From NCBI RefSeq assembly GCF_012849215.1, contig NZ_CP051682.1, positions 3,720,001-3,784,000 on the forward strand: a stretch of DNA of 64,000 nt, written 5' to 3'. Numbering within the stretch: position 1 is the first letter of the stretch; each line of letters begins with the position of its first letter. This DNA is from Mucilaginibacter robiniae (GTDB lineage Bacteria > Bacteroidota > Bacteroidia > Sphingobacteriales > Sphingobacteriaceae). Shown here in pieces: positions 18,003 to 26,597 of this stretch. Made by a program: the position numbers and the translations under genes. Under the pieces are notes generated by a model, which saw nothing but the letters and a program-made list of their open reading frames with translations, did no database searches and was not told where the DNA came from.

Positions 18003-18572
18003 ATGGAAGCGTTCGTCAATTACATACTACAATTCGGTAATCTGAATCAGCAGCAAACAGACTTCATCATGAACAAGGCGAAAACGCTGGAACTGAATAA
18101 GGAGGATTACTTTTCTGAAGCCGGGAAGGTCCCCAGGTATGTCGGATTTCTATTAGAAGGTGTGGTTCGTTTCTGTTACTATAACAATAAGGGCGAAGAG
18201 ATCACGCATTCTTTTGTTGAAGAGAACAATTTCGTTTCAGATCAGCAAAGGTTCGAAGCACAAGTCGTGGCATCAGAATATGTACAAGCTATAAGCCCTT
18301 GTAAATTACTGGTTTTCTCCAAGAAAGACTGGGATGAGATCGGGAACACGGTTGTTGGCTGGAAAGCTATCGAGCACCTGATCATAAAAAGTTGTTTGTT
18401 AAAAGCGATCGAAAGACGAAGTCCATTGGTTTCGGAGAATGCGACCACGCGTTATTTATCGTTCATCGAATATTTTCCAGGCCTGATCAATCGTGCCCCG
18501 CTGTCTCACATTGCATCCTACCTCGGCATCACCCAGCAATCGTTGAGCAGGATCAGAAAAAATATTCGTTAA
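18003..18572 (+). CDS. Crp/Fnr-type regulator flanked by twin operators
   Basis: This 189-residue protein has a cNMP-binding domain at about residues 20-120 (YVGFLLEGVVRFCYYNNKGE) and a C-terminal HTH (APLSHIASYLGITQQSLSRI). The same 16-bp palindrome lies upstream of this gene and between it and the SDR gene at 18651. That strongly suggests it controls itself and the SDR gene. It belongs to the same short Crp/Fnr group as the proteins at 9922 and 14380. The effector is unknown. Confidence 0.88.
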   Translation: MEAFVNYILQFGNLNQQQTDFIMNKAKTLELNKEDYFSEAGKVPRYVGFLLEGVVRFCYYNNKGEEITHSFVEENNFVSDQQRFEAQVVASEYVQAISPCKLLVFSKKDWDEIGNTVVGWKAIEHLIIKSCLLKAIERRSPLVSENATTRYLSFIEYFPGLINRAPLSHIASYLGITQQSLSRIRKNIR

Positions 18573-18580
18573 GATCACTT

Positions 18581-18596
18581 TTTACCAAATGGTAAA
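18581..18596. promoter_or_regulatory. Palindromic operator TTTACCA-AA-TGGTAAA, copy 2
   Basis: It is identical to the 17954-17969 palindrome, with a conserved flank (24 of 25 bases). It sits 54 bp upstream of the SDR start and just after the Crp/Fnr stop. A weak AAACTTTG box at 18618-18625 may be the -7 element it controls. Confidence 0.75.
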
Positions 18597-18650
18597 TGCT
18601 TTTGTCTGGAAGTTCCGAAACTTTGCATCATCATCTAAAATAAATAGACC

Positions 18651-19514
18651 ATGAGCAAAAAAGTAGTTTTAATAACAGGAACCAATAGCGGATTCGGCTG
18701 GCTGACCGCCCATAGCGTTGCCGCTTTAGGTCACCAGGTTTATGCCACCATGAGAGATACTAAAGGTAAGAATGCAGAAAAAGCCGATGCCCTTTCAGCC
18801 GTAGAAAATGTGACCGTGCTGGATGTGTCTCTAACTAATGACGAAAGCGTTAAACAGGCGGTTGACACCATCATTGCCCAAGAAGGCATCATCGATGTAC
18901 TGGTCAACAACGCAGGTGTTTCCATGAATGGTGTGGCGGAAAGCTTTACGACGGCCGATGTACAGGCTATGTTCGATATCAACGTATTCGCGCCCTGGAG
19001 ATTCATCAAACAGGTATTACCGGCTATGCGCAAGCAGGCCGATGGGCTGATCATCAATGTGACGAGCGGGTTCGGCAGGGTGTCCTTTCCGTTCGCTACT
19101 ATATACGCCGGATCGAAGTTTGGTTTGGAAGGGATCAGTGAGGGTCTGCATTACGAACTTAAACGTTTAGGTATTGACGTGGCTATTCTGGAGCCCGGTG
19201 CCTTTCCTACCGAAATGCAGCAGAAGACCCAGTACGCATCTGATCAATCGGTATTTGAAGGTTATGGAGCCATCGCCGATATGCCGAACAAAATGATCAC
19301 AGCGCTCGGCGGGCTGATCCAAACCAAAAGCCCAAACCCGCAGGATGTCGCTGATGCCATCGTCAAGCTGATCGGTATAGAACAAGGTAAAAGACCTTTG
19401 AGAACTGTTGTTGACCCGATCACAGGAGTATATATCGAAGCGGCTAACCAGGCGGTTGCTGAACAGTTTGGAGAAGGACTCAAAATCTTCGGTATGGGCG
19501 AATTATTAACTTAA
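18651..19514 (+). CDS. SDR-family oxidoreductase
   Basis: This 287-residue classical SDR has TGTNSGFG at about residues 9-16, NNAGVSMNG at about 87-95, and YAGSKFGLEG carrying the catalytic Tyr and Lys. It resembles the SDR at 16111 in length and layout, but the two are clearly diverged. The palindromic operator upstream ties it to the Crp/Fnr gene. The substrate is unknown. Confidence 0.9.
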   Translation: MSKKVVLITGTNSGFGWLTAHSVAALGHQVYATMRDTKGKNAEKADALSAVENVTVLDVSLTNDESVKQAVDTIIAQEGIIDVLVNNAGVSMNGVAESFTTADVQAMFDINVFAPWRFIKQVLPAMRKQADGLIINVTSGFGRVSFPFATIYAGSKFGLEGISEGLHYELKRLGIDVAILEPGAFPTEMQQKTQYASDQSVFEGYGAIADMPNKMITALGGLIQTKSPNPQDVADAIVKLIGIEQGKRPLRTVVDPITGVYIEAANQAVAEQFGEGLKIFGMGELLT

Positions 19515-19829
19515 ACTTAAGTAGACTTTTAACAGTCCCGGGCAATGAACAACGCAGTGTACAGCCGGATGTTCCACGGTTTCTGACCTTTGAACATCTG
19601 CACTGCCGCACACTTATCTACTTGATGTTCCTAATGGAACATCAAGTTAGACCATCATAAATTAAACACTATTTCACAGTAAGAACAACAGATTTTGAAT
19701 ATGCCAGCCGAAATAAGCGATAGAAGTTATAATCAATTCACGAATGGTTCGAGGCCAACCCAGCGCGTGAATGAATGACTAAATAAAAACAACATGATTT
19801 TCAATGTAGAAAGCTTAGACCTACTCTGT
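19515..19829. other. Intergenic stretch with a 12-bp palindrome
   Basis: About 315 bp between the convergent SDR and HxlR genes. It holds the hairpin at 19620-19647 and no convincing gene. Confidence 0.45.
19620..19647. terminator. Hairpin after SDR gene
   Basis: ACTTGATGTTCC and GGAACATCAAGT form a perfect 12-bp stem around TAAT. It lies between two convergent genes, so termination is the natural reading, although a T tract is lacking. An operator is possible. Confidence 0.5.
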
Positions 19830-20213
19830 TCATAAATCACTTCTTTTGAACGAACTCCTGATCCGATCACGGTGTTGCAAACCCCATTCCGCTATCTTGT
19901 CTGATAGATCCCTCAGGGACATACCATAATCTGAAACGCTATAAGTAACGGACGGTGGCTTGGTACCGCTCACGCAGCGGATAATCAGACCGTTAGTTTC
20001 CAAATCTTTCAACTCACGGCTAAGTACTTTACCGGAAAGTGGTTCAATGTCATTCAATATCTCCGAATAACGCATTGGTTTATAGCAAAGCCTGGATAAA
20101 ATGGACAACTTCCATTTCCCAGACAGCAACTCCATAGTATCATCGATCGCTCTTATCTTCTTAAGACAATCATCGAATGTCGGTAATGATGGGTCTGTAT
20201 TTTCTAAATTCAT
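19830..20213 (-). CDS. HxlR-family regulator
   Basis: This 127-residue winged-helix protein has MELLSGKWKLSILSRLC at about residues 27-43, MRYSEILNDI, LSGKVLSRELKDLETNGLI as the recognition region, and VTYSVSDYGMSL as the wing. HxlR-type regulators often sense reactive electrophiles or quinones through a conserved N-terminal Cys; here DDCLKK at about residue 15-18 holds one. It is divergent from the nitroreductase at 20321, its likely target. Confidence 0.9.
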   Translation of the reverse strand: MNLENTDPSLPTFDDCLKKIRAIDDTMELLSGKWKLSILSRLCYKPMRYSEILNDIEPLSGKVLSRELKDLETNGLIIRCVSGTKPPSVTYSVSDYGMSLRDLSDKIAEWGLQHRDRIRSSFKRSDL

Positions 20214-20231
20214 AAGTTACCTTTTTGTCAC

Positions 20232-20255
20232 AATGGTGCCTTGATAGTCACCATT
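20232..20255. promoter_or_regulatory. Candidate HxlR operator in divergent intergenic region
   Basis: AATGGTG (20232-20238) and CACCATT (20249-20255) form an inverted repeat with a 10-bp spacer between the HxlR and nitroreductase starts. A TACATTTG box at 20296-20303 is a plausible -7 element for the nitroreductase. Confidence 0.5.
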
Positions 20256-20320
20256 ACTTTTGGCAACAAAGTTACTTATTGACACCAAGTAGGCCTACAT
20301 TTGTCAAAAAAATTATTGAT

Positions 20321-21025
20321 ATGAGTTTATTAGAAGATCTGGAGTGGCGTTATGCTACCAAGAAAATGAATGGTGAAAAGATTCCGCAGGAAAAGCTGGA
20401 TTACATTTTAGAAGCCGCGCGCCTGGCTCCATCATCATCGGGACTGCAACAATATAAAGTAATTGTGATCTCAGATAAAGCATTGTTAGAGCGGATCAGG
20501 TTGGTTGCTTACGATCAAAGCCAGATCACTGATTGTTCGCACTTACTTGTTTTCGCCGCATGGGACGGCTATTCTGATGAACGAATCTCTAAGGTATTTA
20601 ATTACATGATGGATGAACGCGGTCTGCCTCATCAAACGATGGATAACTATAAACAGGTGATACTTGATCTATATGAGCGCTCCGGCCAGGAATGGCAGGC
20701 TCATCATGCGGCCAAACAGAGTTATATATCCTTTGCGATTGCGATCGCTGCTGCCGCAGAACAAAAAGTTGATGCAACACCTATTGAAGGCTTCCTGCAG
20801 GAAAAACTTGATGAATTATTGAATTTAAAAGAGTCAGGTTATACAAGCACAGTCATACTTCCACTAGGTTATAGAGAAAGTGAAAAGGATTGGCTTGTAA
20901 ACATGAAAAAGGTACGCACACCGAAAGAATTGTTCATTACAAAGATGGAGTTAGCTGATGCTTCCGACAATGTGGATCTGCCAACACCGATGAATCTTGA
21001 CTCTTTTGTTCAAAAAACAGAATAA
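20321..21025 (+). CDS. NAD(P)H-dependent nitroreductase family
   Basis: The product is 234 residues from ATG 20321 (MSLLEDLEWRYATKKMNG). The frame extends back to 20225, but those codons overlap the divergent promoter region. It has the nitroreductase layout: RYATKK early for FMN phosphate binding, ARLAPSSSGLQQYKVIVISD at about residues 33-52, and a GYRESEKDW segment near the end (NfsB-like). It uses FMN and NAD(P)H to reduce nitroaromatics or quinones. The adjacent divergent HxlR gene fits a substrate-induced pair. Confidence 0.88.
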   Translation: MSLLEDLEWRYATKKMNGEKIPQEKLDYILEAARLAPSSSGLQQYKVIVISDKALLERIRLVAYDQSQITDCSHLLVFAAWDGYSDERISKVFNYMMDERGLPHQTMDNYKQVILDLYERSGQEWQAHHAAKQSYISFAIAIAAAAEQKVDATPIEGFLQEKLDELLNLKESGYTSTVILPLGYRESEKDWLVNMKKVRTPKELFITKMELADASDNVDLPTPMNLDSFVQKTE

Positions 21026-21081
21026 GCCATAGGCCGGACTACAAGAAGCCAGATCACGGCTATGTCGATAACTCAACTGGT

Positions 21082-21132
21082 TAAATTACAAGTAGATAAT
21101 CGGAAAATATTCGATTATCTACTTGTAATTTA
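21082..21132. terminator. Perfect 21-bp hairpin between convergent genes
   Basis: Two perfectly complementary 21-base arms (21082-21102 and 21112-21132) are separated by a 9-base loop. It lies between the convergent nitroreductase and NmrA-like genes and probably ends transcription from both sides. The stem is unusually long and AT-rich for a terminator. Confidence 0.7.
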
Positions 21133-21275
21133 TTATACAAAATCGTCTTATGCTAAGGCGAAAAGATCATTGGGCTCTTGCATTGTCACTTCCCTGTACA
21201 GAATGTACAGAACGCCAACAATTTTATTGTTATTTACCTCCATAATCTTATGAATCATTTACAGAACGATAAGTC

Positions 21276-22163
21276 TCAAGCGTGTAGATAAGCGGCTTTG
21301 AACTCTTCAGCAAATTGTTGCAACTTGATTTGACCAGTTACTTTGACACCACTGGCAAAAAAGTCCTTAGTAATTTTGCCGTCCCTCACGCCTTGCCCCA
21401 TTTCAACGATCAGCCCGGCCAGTTCTGGTGGCAATCCTCCGGCAAGCATGCCTTGCTTCAACTGTTCATCAGGAATATTTGTCCAAACCAACTCCGGCTT
21501 ACCAATCGCCTTGCCAAATAACGCTGCTATCTCGTCTCCGGTTGAAATATCGCTTACAAGATATTTCACTTCAAAGCCGTTTCCTTTAGTTTGCAATTCT
21601 GCTGCAAGCGCTGTCGACAGATCTTCGGGATGTGTCAGGGCCAAGCGGTCGCTACCGTTATAATTGTTACCGAAGATGCCTTTGCTTTTGATCAATGGGA
21701 TATCTCTCAAAAAGTTAATGTAAAAAAAACCTGACCTCAAAACGGTTACATTCACGCCGGCTAAACCTTTTAATATCTTCTCTACACGATGCACACCCTG
21801 TACCGGGCCTGTACCTTCAGTCGCATCAGCGCCAACGCTGCTCAGCATCACTACGCGCGATACGCCTGCCGCTTTAATGGCATTTGCGTACGCTTGCCCC
21901 GCATCGGCAATATTCTGTATCATGTTACCCGGCCCCATGGATGGCGGCAACATGACATATACCGCATCTGCGCCGTTGAAAGCCTTGGCTAAAAATGCTT
22001 CGTCACTGATAGAGCCGGTCGCTGCCTTTGCACCTAAAGCCTCAATTTCGTTTGTGCGATCATCTTTGGTGCTGATCACGGTGACTTCGTGTCCTGCTGC
22101 GATCAGCGTTTTTACTAATGGTTTGGCTACATTTCCTAATGAGCCTGTAGTTGTAATTTTCAT
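21276..22163 (-). CDS. NmrA-like NAD(P)-binding protein
   Basis: This 295-residue protein has a Rossmann start MKITTTGSLGNVAKPLVKTL (cofactor motif TGSLGNVAKP at about residues 6-15), ADAVYVMLPPS at about 66-76, and VVMLSSVGADATEGTG near 104-119. It is an NmrA/atypical SDR and a paralogue of the protein at 24650. Such proteins act as quinone or isoflavone reductases or as redox sensors. It lies 82 bp downstream of the Old Yellow Enzyme gene in the same direction, likely one operon. Confidence 0.88.
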   Translation of the reverse strand: MKITTTGSLGNVAKPLVKTLIAAGHEVTVISTKDDRTNEIEALGAKAATGSISDEAFLAKAFNGADAVYVMLPPSMGPGNMIQNIADAGQAYANAIKAAGVSRVVMLSSVGADATEGTGPVQGVHRVEKILKGLAGVNVTVLRSGFFYINFLRDIPLIKSKGIFGNNYNGSDRLALTHPEDLSTALAAELQTKGNGFEVKYLVSDISTGDEIAALFGKAIGKPELVWTNIPDEQLKQGMLAGGLPPELAGLIVEMGQGVRDGKITKDFFASGVKVTGQIKLQQFAEEFKAAYLHA

Positions 22164-22245
22164 GTTGATAATTGTTTTTAAGAGGTGATGAAGCTGTCAG
22201 CTAAGCTGACGGTTTCATTATGATATTTTCAATGGGGGCTAATAA

Positions 22246-23310
22246 TTAATTAAATTCAGGGTAATCGGTATAACCCTCTTCGCCGGGGGTATAAAGCGTG
22301 TTATAATCCGGCTCATTCAGGGGGGCATTTTTTTCTATTCTTTTCATAAAATCGGGGTTGGCCAAAAAACTTCTGCCAAAGGCGACCAGATCCGCTGACC
22401 CATCCTGTAATTTGGTTTCAGCGGTCTCAGCCGTAAAGCCGTTGCAATAGATAATGGTGTTCGCGAAAGCCGCCCGAATGTCCTGATGCGTATTTTGGGG
22501 AATGCCCTGATTATTTGAAATGTGCAGATACGCGATGCCTAATTGGTTCACTTTCCGGGCCAGCTGAACATAGGTTTCATGTACTTCAGCTTCTTCATAC
22601 GAAGGCATATCGTTGGATGCTAAAAAAGGTGAAATGCGCAGGCCAACCTTACCTGCTCCGATGGAAGCTGCTATTTTTTGTACGATCTCCAGCGTCAAAC
22701 GGCTGCGGTTCGCTATGGATCCGCCATAGTTGTCCGTACGGTTATTGACGTGCGGATTCAAAGACTGCTCCAGCAAATAGCCATGTGCTCCGTGTAACTC
22801 GACACCGTCGAAGCCTGCGGCAATGGCATTTTCAGCAGCCTTAACATGGTCTTCTATTATACGGGCTATGCCTTCTTCATCCAATACTCTTGGTGCTGAA
22901 TATTCGAACATGCCGGTATCGGTGTAAATTTCCCCTGCGGCTTTAACGGCTGATAAACCCACTACCTGATGGCCTTCCGGCAAGTTGGAGCTGTGGGCAA
23001 TTCTGCCGGTATGCATCAACTGTAGAAATATTTTGGAACCGCCTTCATGAACTGCACTGGTCACCCTTTTCCAGCCTTCTATCTGGGCCTCCGTAAAAAT
23101 ACCCGGGATACGCGGATAGCCTAAGCCCTCAGGGCTGGGCGAAGTGCCTTCGGTGATGATCAGTCCGGCACCGGAACGCTGTTTGTAATAAGCGGCCATC
23201 AGCTCATTGGGCACATTGCCGATGGCACGGCTTCTGGTCATCGGTGCCATCACGACGTGGTTCTTCAACTGAAGTGTGGCTTTGCTATAGGGCATGAATA
23301 ACTTTTTCAT
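22246..23310 (-). CDS. Alkene reductase (Old Yellow Enzyme family)
   Basis: This 354-residue TIM-barrel flavoprotein has VVMAPMTRSRA at about residues 18-28, GLIITEGTSPSPEGLGYP near 50, HTGRIAHSSN, ELHGAHGYLLEQSLNPHVNN with the catalytic residues, and RTDNYGGS. This is the NemA/OYE branch, which reduces activated C=C bonds and nitro groups with NAD(P)H and FMN. It is followed by an NmrA-like gene and preceded by an AraC regulator on the same strand (gap about 95 bp). Confidence 0.93.
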   Translation of the reverse strand: MKKLFMPYSKATLQLKNHVVMAPMTRSRAIGNVPNELMAAYYKQRSGAGLIITEGTSPSPEGLGYPRIPGIFTEAQIEGWKRVTSAVHEGGSKIFLQLMHTGRIAHSSNLPEGHQVVGLSAVKAAGEIYTDTGMFEYSAPRVLDEEGIARIIEDHVKAAENAIAAGFDGVELHGAHGYLLEQSLNPHVNNRTDNYGGSIANRSRLTLEIVQKIAASIGAGKVGLRISPFLASNDMPSYEEAEVHETYVQLARKVNQLGIAYLHISNNQGIPQNTHQDIRAAFANTIIYCNGFTAETAETKLQDGSADLVAFGRSFLANPDFMKRIEKNAPLNEPDYNTLYTPGEEGYTDYPEFN

Positions 23311-23406
23311 TTTGCTTATCTTTTATTTGATATAGCAAAGTTGCGCCTAATAGTAAGCTGATAATAGCCTGAAAAGGCGAAAAATCAGTCCGATACGACG
23401 AAGCGT

Positions 23407-24390
23407 TTAAGCTTTTGAAGAATAGCGCTTGGGTGTAAAACCGTAATGTTTTTCAAACAACCTGCTAAAGTGGCTGAGGTTGGTAAATCCCAGTTCATAG
23501 CCAACCTCCGCAACCGACCGCTTACCCTGTTTTAACAAAAAGGCAGCTTCCTCCATGCGGGCGCGCTGAAAGTAATTATAAACAGTATCACCAAAGGCCT
23601 GCTTGAAGAGCTGTTTGAGTTTAGTTTCGCTCATGGCGGCAATTTGTGCCAGTTCGGGCAATACCGGCGGTGCGCTCAGATCGCTGATAACTTCGTTACG
23701 GATATGCAGAAGCCTGGCCGCATCCGCGCTGTTAATGTTCTGGTGCGGTAAGCTTTCACGTTTCGATAGCTTTTGAAAAAGCAGGTAAAGCAGTTCCTGT
23801 ACTTTGATCTGCATGTAGAATTGGCTCAGTTCATCGTTCATATCCACCGCGCTCAAGTTTTTAAGCAGCAGTTTGGTCTCAGCGGTCATATTCTCAAAAT
23901 AAAGAAATGTATGTCCCGGGCTGGTTATCGTTTCGATCGTAGAATTCAGCTTATTAAGAGCCAGCAGGGTTTTCAGATAATACGGCATAATGGCGATCAC
24001 CGCATAACGTATCGTGTGACCTGCCGGAAAACGGATGGTCGAGTTCAGATCATTAGAGGTAACCTGGATAGCGGATTCATCGCGTTCGGAAAACTGAACA
24101 TTGGGATTATTGTCGAAGGCTATGCCGAGCGTTTGTTCGTTGCTGTAAAAAAAGATGGTGATCAGCTCGTTACCCTGGCCGGACGTATTGCGTTTGATGA
24201 CCAGGTCTTCCTTTAATACATAATGATGCAGGGTGATCTTGAATTCAGGGCCAAAGGACAGTTTACGAATGTACCCGTTGCCCAGACCGGCAGGAATGAA
24301 CAATAGCCCATCATTTATCGTTGCCCCGATGTGCCGGGCAAAATAGGTCATGAAATCAAACTCCGGCGTGGCGGTAAAATTGAAGATCAT
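23407..24390 (-). CDS. AraC-family regulator
   Basis: This 327-residue protein has a C-terminal AraC domain at about residues 225-327 (MSETKLKQLFKQAFGDTVYN and VAEVGYELGFTNLSHFSRLF) and a long N-terminal sensory half without a clear fold. It is transcribed ahead of the OYE-NmrA genes and divergent from the NmrA gene at 24650, so it could control either side. Confidence 0.87.
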   Translation of the reverse strand: MIFNFTATPEFDFMTYFARHIGATINDGLLFIPAGLGNGYIRKLSFGPEFKITLHHYVLKEDLVIKRNTSGQGNELITIFFYSNEQTLGIAFDNNPNVQFSERDESAIQVTSNDLNSTIRFPAGHTIRYAVIAIMPYYLKTLLALNKLNSTIETITSPGHTFLYFENMTAETKLLLKNLSAVDMNDELSQFYMQIKVQELLYLLFQKLSKRESLPHQNINSADAARLLHIRNEVISDLSAPPVLPELAQIAAMSETKLKQLFKQAFGDTVYNYFQRARMEEAAFLLKQGKRSVAEVGYELGFTNLSHFSRLFEKHYGFTPKRYSSKA

Positions 24391-24611
24391 TAGTTCCAGT
24401 CGTGTTAACGACCGAATTTAAGAATATTACAGGAAACCTTTTGCATACCGTTTGATCGTGATAAGCTGGATAAATCTCACGCTCCATGGCGACACTAAAA
24501 TAATCTCCGCTCGCCATTCTCTCATCGATAACGCCTTTGCGGATACTGACCGCCAAAGCTTACTTGAATTTTGGCTACAACAATCGGCTATTCGGCTAAG
24601 TTAGGCAACGC

Positions 24612-24638
24612 TTTGTTGATGAATTTTGTATCAACAAA
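24612..24638. promoter_or_regulatory. Inverted repeat upstream of NmrA-like gene
   Basis: TTTGTTGAT (24612-24620) and ATCAACAAA (24630-24638) form a 9-bp inverted repeat with a 9-bp spacer, 11 bp before the ATG at 24650. Symmetry and position suggest an operator in the AraC-NmrA divergent region. Confidence 0.5.
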
Positions 24639-24649
24639 AAAGAAGAATT

Positions 24650-25564
24650 ATGAAGATCATACTCACAGGCTCTATAAGCAATGTAGGCAAACCGCTGACC
24701 GCAGAATTGGTTAAACAGGGACATGCCGTTACCGTAATTACCAGTAAAACAGAACGACTAATGGACATCAAAGCCTTAGGCGCGAACGGAGTTGTTGGCT
24801 CCATGTTCGATACCGGTTTTTTGACGGATACTTTTACCGGCGCCGACATCGTGTACCTGATGGAAACGTTGGATGCCGTTGGCGGCGATATGATGGATCC
24901 CCATATTGATTTTATCGGCGGCATCAGCGAGATAGGGAACAATTACAGGTCGGCCATTGAACGCTCAGGCGTTAAACAAGTGGTTCACCTGAGCAGTATC
25001 GGTGCGCATACGGATAAAGGGAATGGTTTCCTGATCTTTCACCATAACGTAGAGAACATATTGAGGCAATTGCCGGAAAGCGTAGCCATCAAGTTTATGC
25101 GCCCGGTCGGTTTTTACACCAATTTATTTGCCTTCTCCCATACCATCAAAACGAAAGGCGAGATCATTTCCAATAACAATGGCGGTGACCGGAAAGAGCC
25201 ATGGGTATCACCTTTGGATATTGCTGCCGTGATCGCCGAAGAGATGAATACACCATTTGCCGGACGGACCGTTCGCTACATTGCGAGTGATGAGGTTTCA
25301 CCGAACGAGGTCGCCGCTGCGTTAGGCGCGGCCATCGGTCAGCCCGGTCTAAGATGGAAGGTGATCTCCGATGAACAGCAGTTAGATATTTACTTAAAGA
25401 TCGGTTTCAACCCGCAAATTGCCAAAGGCTTCGTGGAAATGCAGGCCAGCCAGGGAAGTGGTCACTTATACGAGGATTACTACCAGCACAAGCCGGTATT
25501 AGGTAAAGTAAAACTGACTGATTTTGCCCGTGATTTTGCGGCGGCTTTTCAGCACGAAGAATAA
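24650..25564 (+). CDS. NmrA-like NAD(P)-binding protein
   Basis: The product is 304 residues from ATG 24650 (MKIILTGSISNVGKPLTAEL); the upstream ATG at 24626 falls within the inverted repeat and is unlikely. The Rossmann motif TGSISNVGKP is at about residues 6-15, with ADIVYLMETLDAV near 66-78 and VVHLSSIGAHTDKGNG. It is a paralogue of 21276 and is followed by an AraC gene in the same direction. It likely acts on a small carbonyl or quinone compound (inference). Confidence 0.87.
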   Translation: MKIILTGSISNVGKPLTAELVKQGHAVTVITSKTERLMDIKALGANGVVGSMFDTGFLTDTFTGADIVYLMETLDAVGGDMMDPHIDFIGGISEIGNNYRSAIERSGVKQVVHLSSIGAHTDKGNGFLIFHHNVENILRQLPESVAIKFMRPVGFYTNLFAFSHTIKTKGEIISNNNGGDRKEPWVSPLDIAAVIAEEMNTPFAGRTVRYIASDEVSPNEVAAALGAAIGQPGLRWKVISDEQQLDIYLKIGFNPQIAKGFVEMQASQGSGHLYEDYYQHKPVLGKVKLTDFARDFAAAFQHEE

Positions 25565-25579
25565 AAGCGATTTATTACC

Positions 25580-25622
25580 GGTGAATAAAAGGGAAAATGC
25601 CAGCAATTCCTTTTTATTCACC
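25580..25622. terminator. Imperfect hairpin after NmrA-like gene
   Basis: GGTGAATAAAAGGGAA (25580-25595) and TTCCTTTTTATTCACC (25607-25622) pair with one mismatch and an 11-base loop, between the NmrA-like and AraC genes. Confidence 0.55.
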
Positions 25623-25657
25623 AAATTTACCATACCCGTAAAGATGATATAGCAACA

Positions 25658-26578
25658 ATGACGACCATACAAAGAATTAAAACGATCAGTGAATTTCACC
25701 GCACCAGGAGCCTGCCGCCACCGGAGCATCCGCTGATCAGTGTGGTCAATTTTGCAGATGTGAGGTTAACGCAGGATCATCAGGGAAACAGCTGGGTATA
25801 TGACTTCTACTCCATATCGCTGAAAAGAAACATCGGCGGGAAGATCAGATACGGTCAACAGGCATATGACTTTGATGAGGGGATCATGTTCTTTATTGCG
25901 CCGGGCCAGGTTTTCAGTATTGAGAGGGATGCGGATGCCCGGGGAGAGCGTTCGGGCTGGATGCTGATGATCCATCCGGATTTCTTTTGGAATACCACGC
26001 TTGCCAAAAGCATTAAACAGTACGAGTACTTCGGCTATACCACGCATGAGGCCTTATTTGTTTCCCAAAAGGAAGAGGGCACGTTAAAAGGCATCATTGA
26101 AAATATCAGGCAGGAGTATCATGCTAATATCGACAAGTACAGCCAGAACATCATCATATCCCAGATAGAGACCTTGCTGAATTATTCGGAGCGCTTTTAT
26201 AACCGGCAGTTCCTCACGCGCAAGAAAGCTAACCATCAGCTGCTGGATAGACTGGAAGAAAAGCTAACGGACTACTTTAACAGTGATGCATTGATCAGCA
26301 AAGGCCTGCCGTCCGTTCAGGATATTGCTGAAGCGTTGAATGCCTCCCCAAAATACCTGAGCAGTGTTCTAAAAGTGCTTACCGGCCAAACGGCACAGCA
26401 GCATATCCATGAAAAGCTGTTGGATAAAGCAAAAGAGAAGCTCACGACCTCGGAAGCATCGGTGAGCGAGATCGCCTATGAACTGGGCTTCGAGCACCCG
26501 CAGTCGTTCAGCAAATTGTTCAAGACGAAAACGGGACTTTCGCCGCTGGAATTCCGGCAGTCCTTTCAGTCGAACTGA
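25658..26578 (+). CDS. AraC-family regulator
   Basis: This 306-residue protein has an N-terminal cupin-type segment (YDFDEGIMFFIAPGQVFSIE) and an AraC domain at about residues 210-306 (VQDIAEALNASPKYLSSVLK and VSEIAYELGFEHPQSFSKLF). It follows the NmrA gene at 24650 and is convergent with the AraC gene at 26598 (19 bp between stops). It probably controls the NmrA gene. Confidence 0.88.
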   Translation: MTTIQRIKTISEFHRTRSLPPPEHPLISVVNFADVRLTQDHQGNSWVYDFYSISLKRNIGGKIRYGQQAYDFDEGIMFFIAPGQVFSIERDADARGERSGWMLMIHPDFFWNTTLAKSIKQYEYFGYTTHEALFVSQKEEGTLKGIIENIRQEYHANIDKYSQNIIISQIETLLNYSERFYNRQFLTRKKANHQLLDRLEEKLTDYFNSDALISKGLPSVQDIAEALNASPKYLSSVLKVLTGQTAQQHIHEKLLDKAKEKLTTSEASVSEIAYELGFEHPQSFSKLFKTKTGLSPLEFRQSFQSN

Positions 26579-26597
26579 GCCGCAGCCGGGATGCTGT

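Noticed and set aside
24356..24556. A 66-codon minus-strand frame upstream of the AraC gene
   Set aside because: It overlaps the AraC start and the divergent control region and has no recognisable content.
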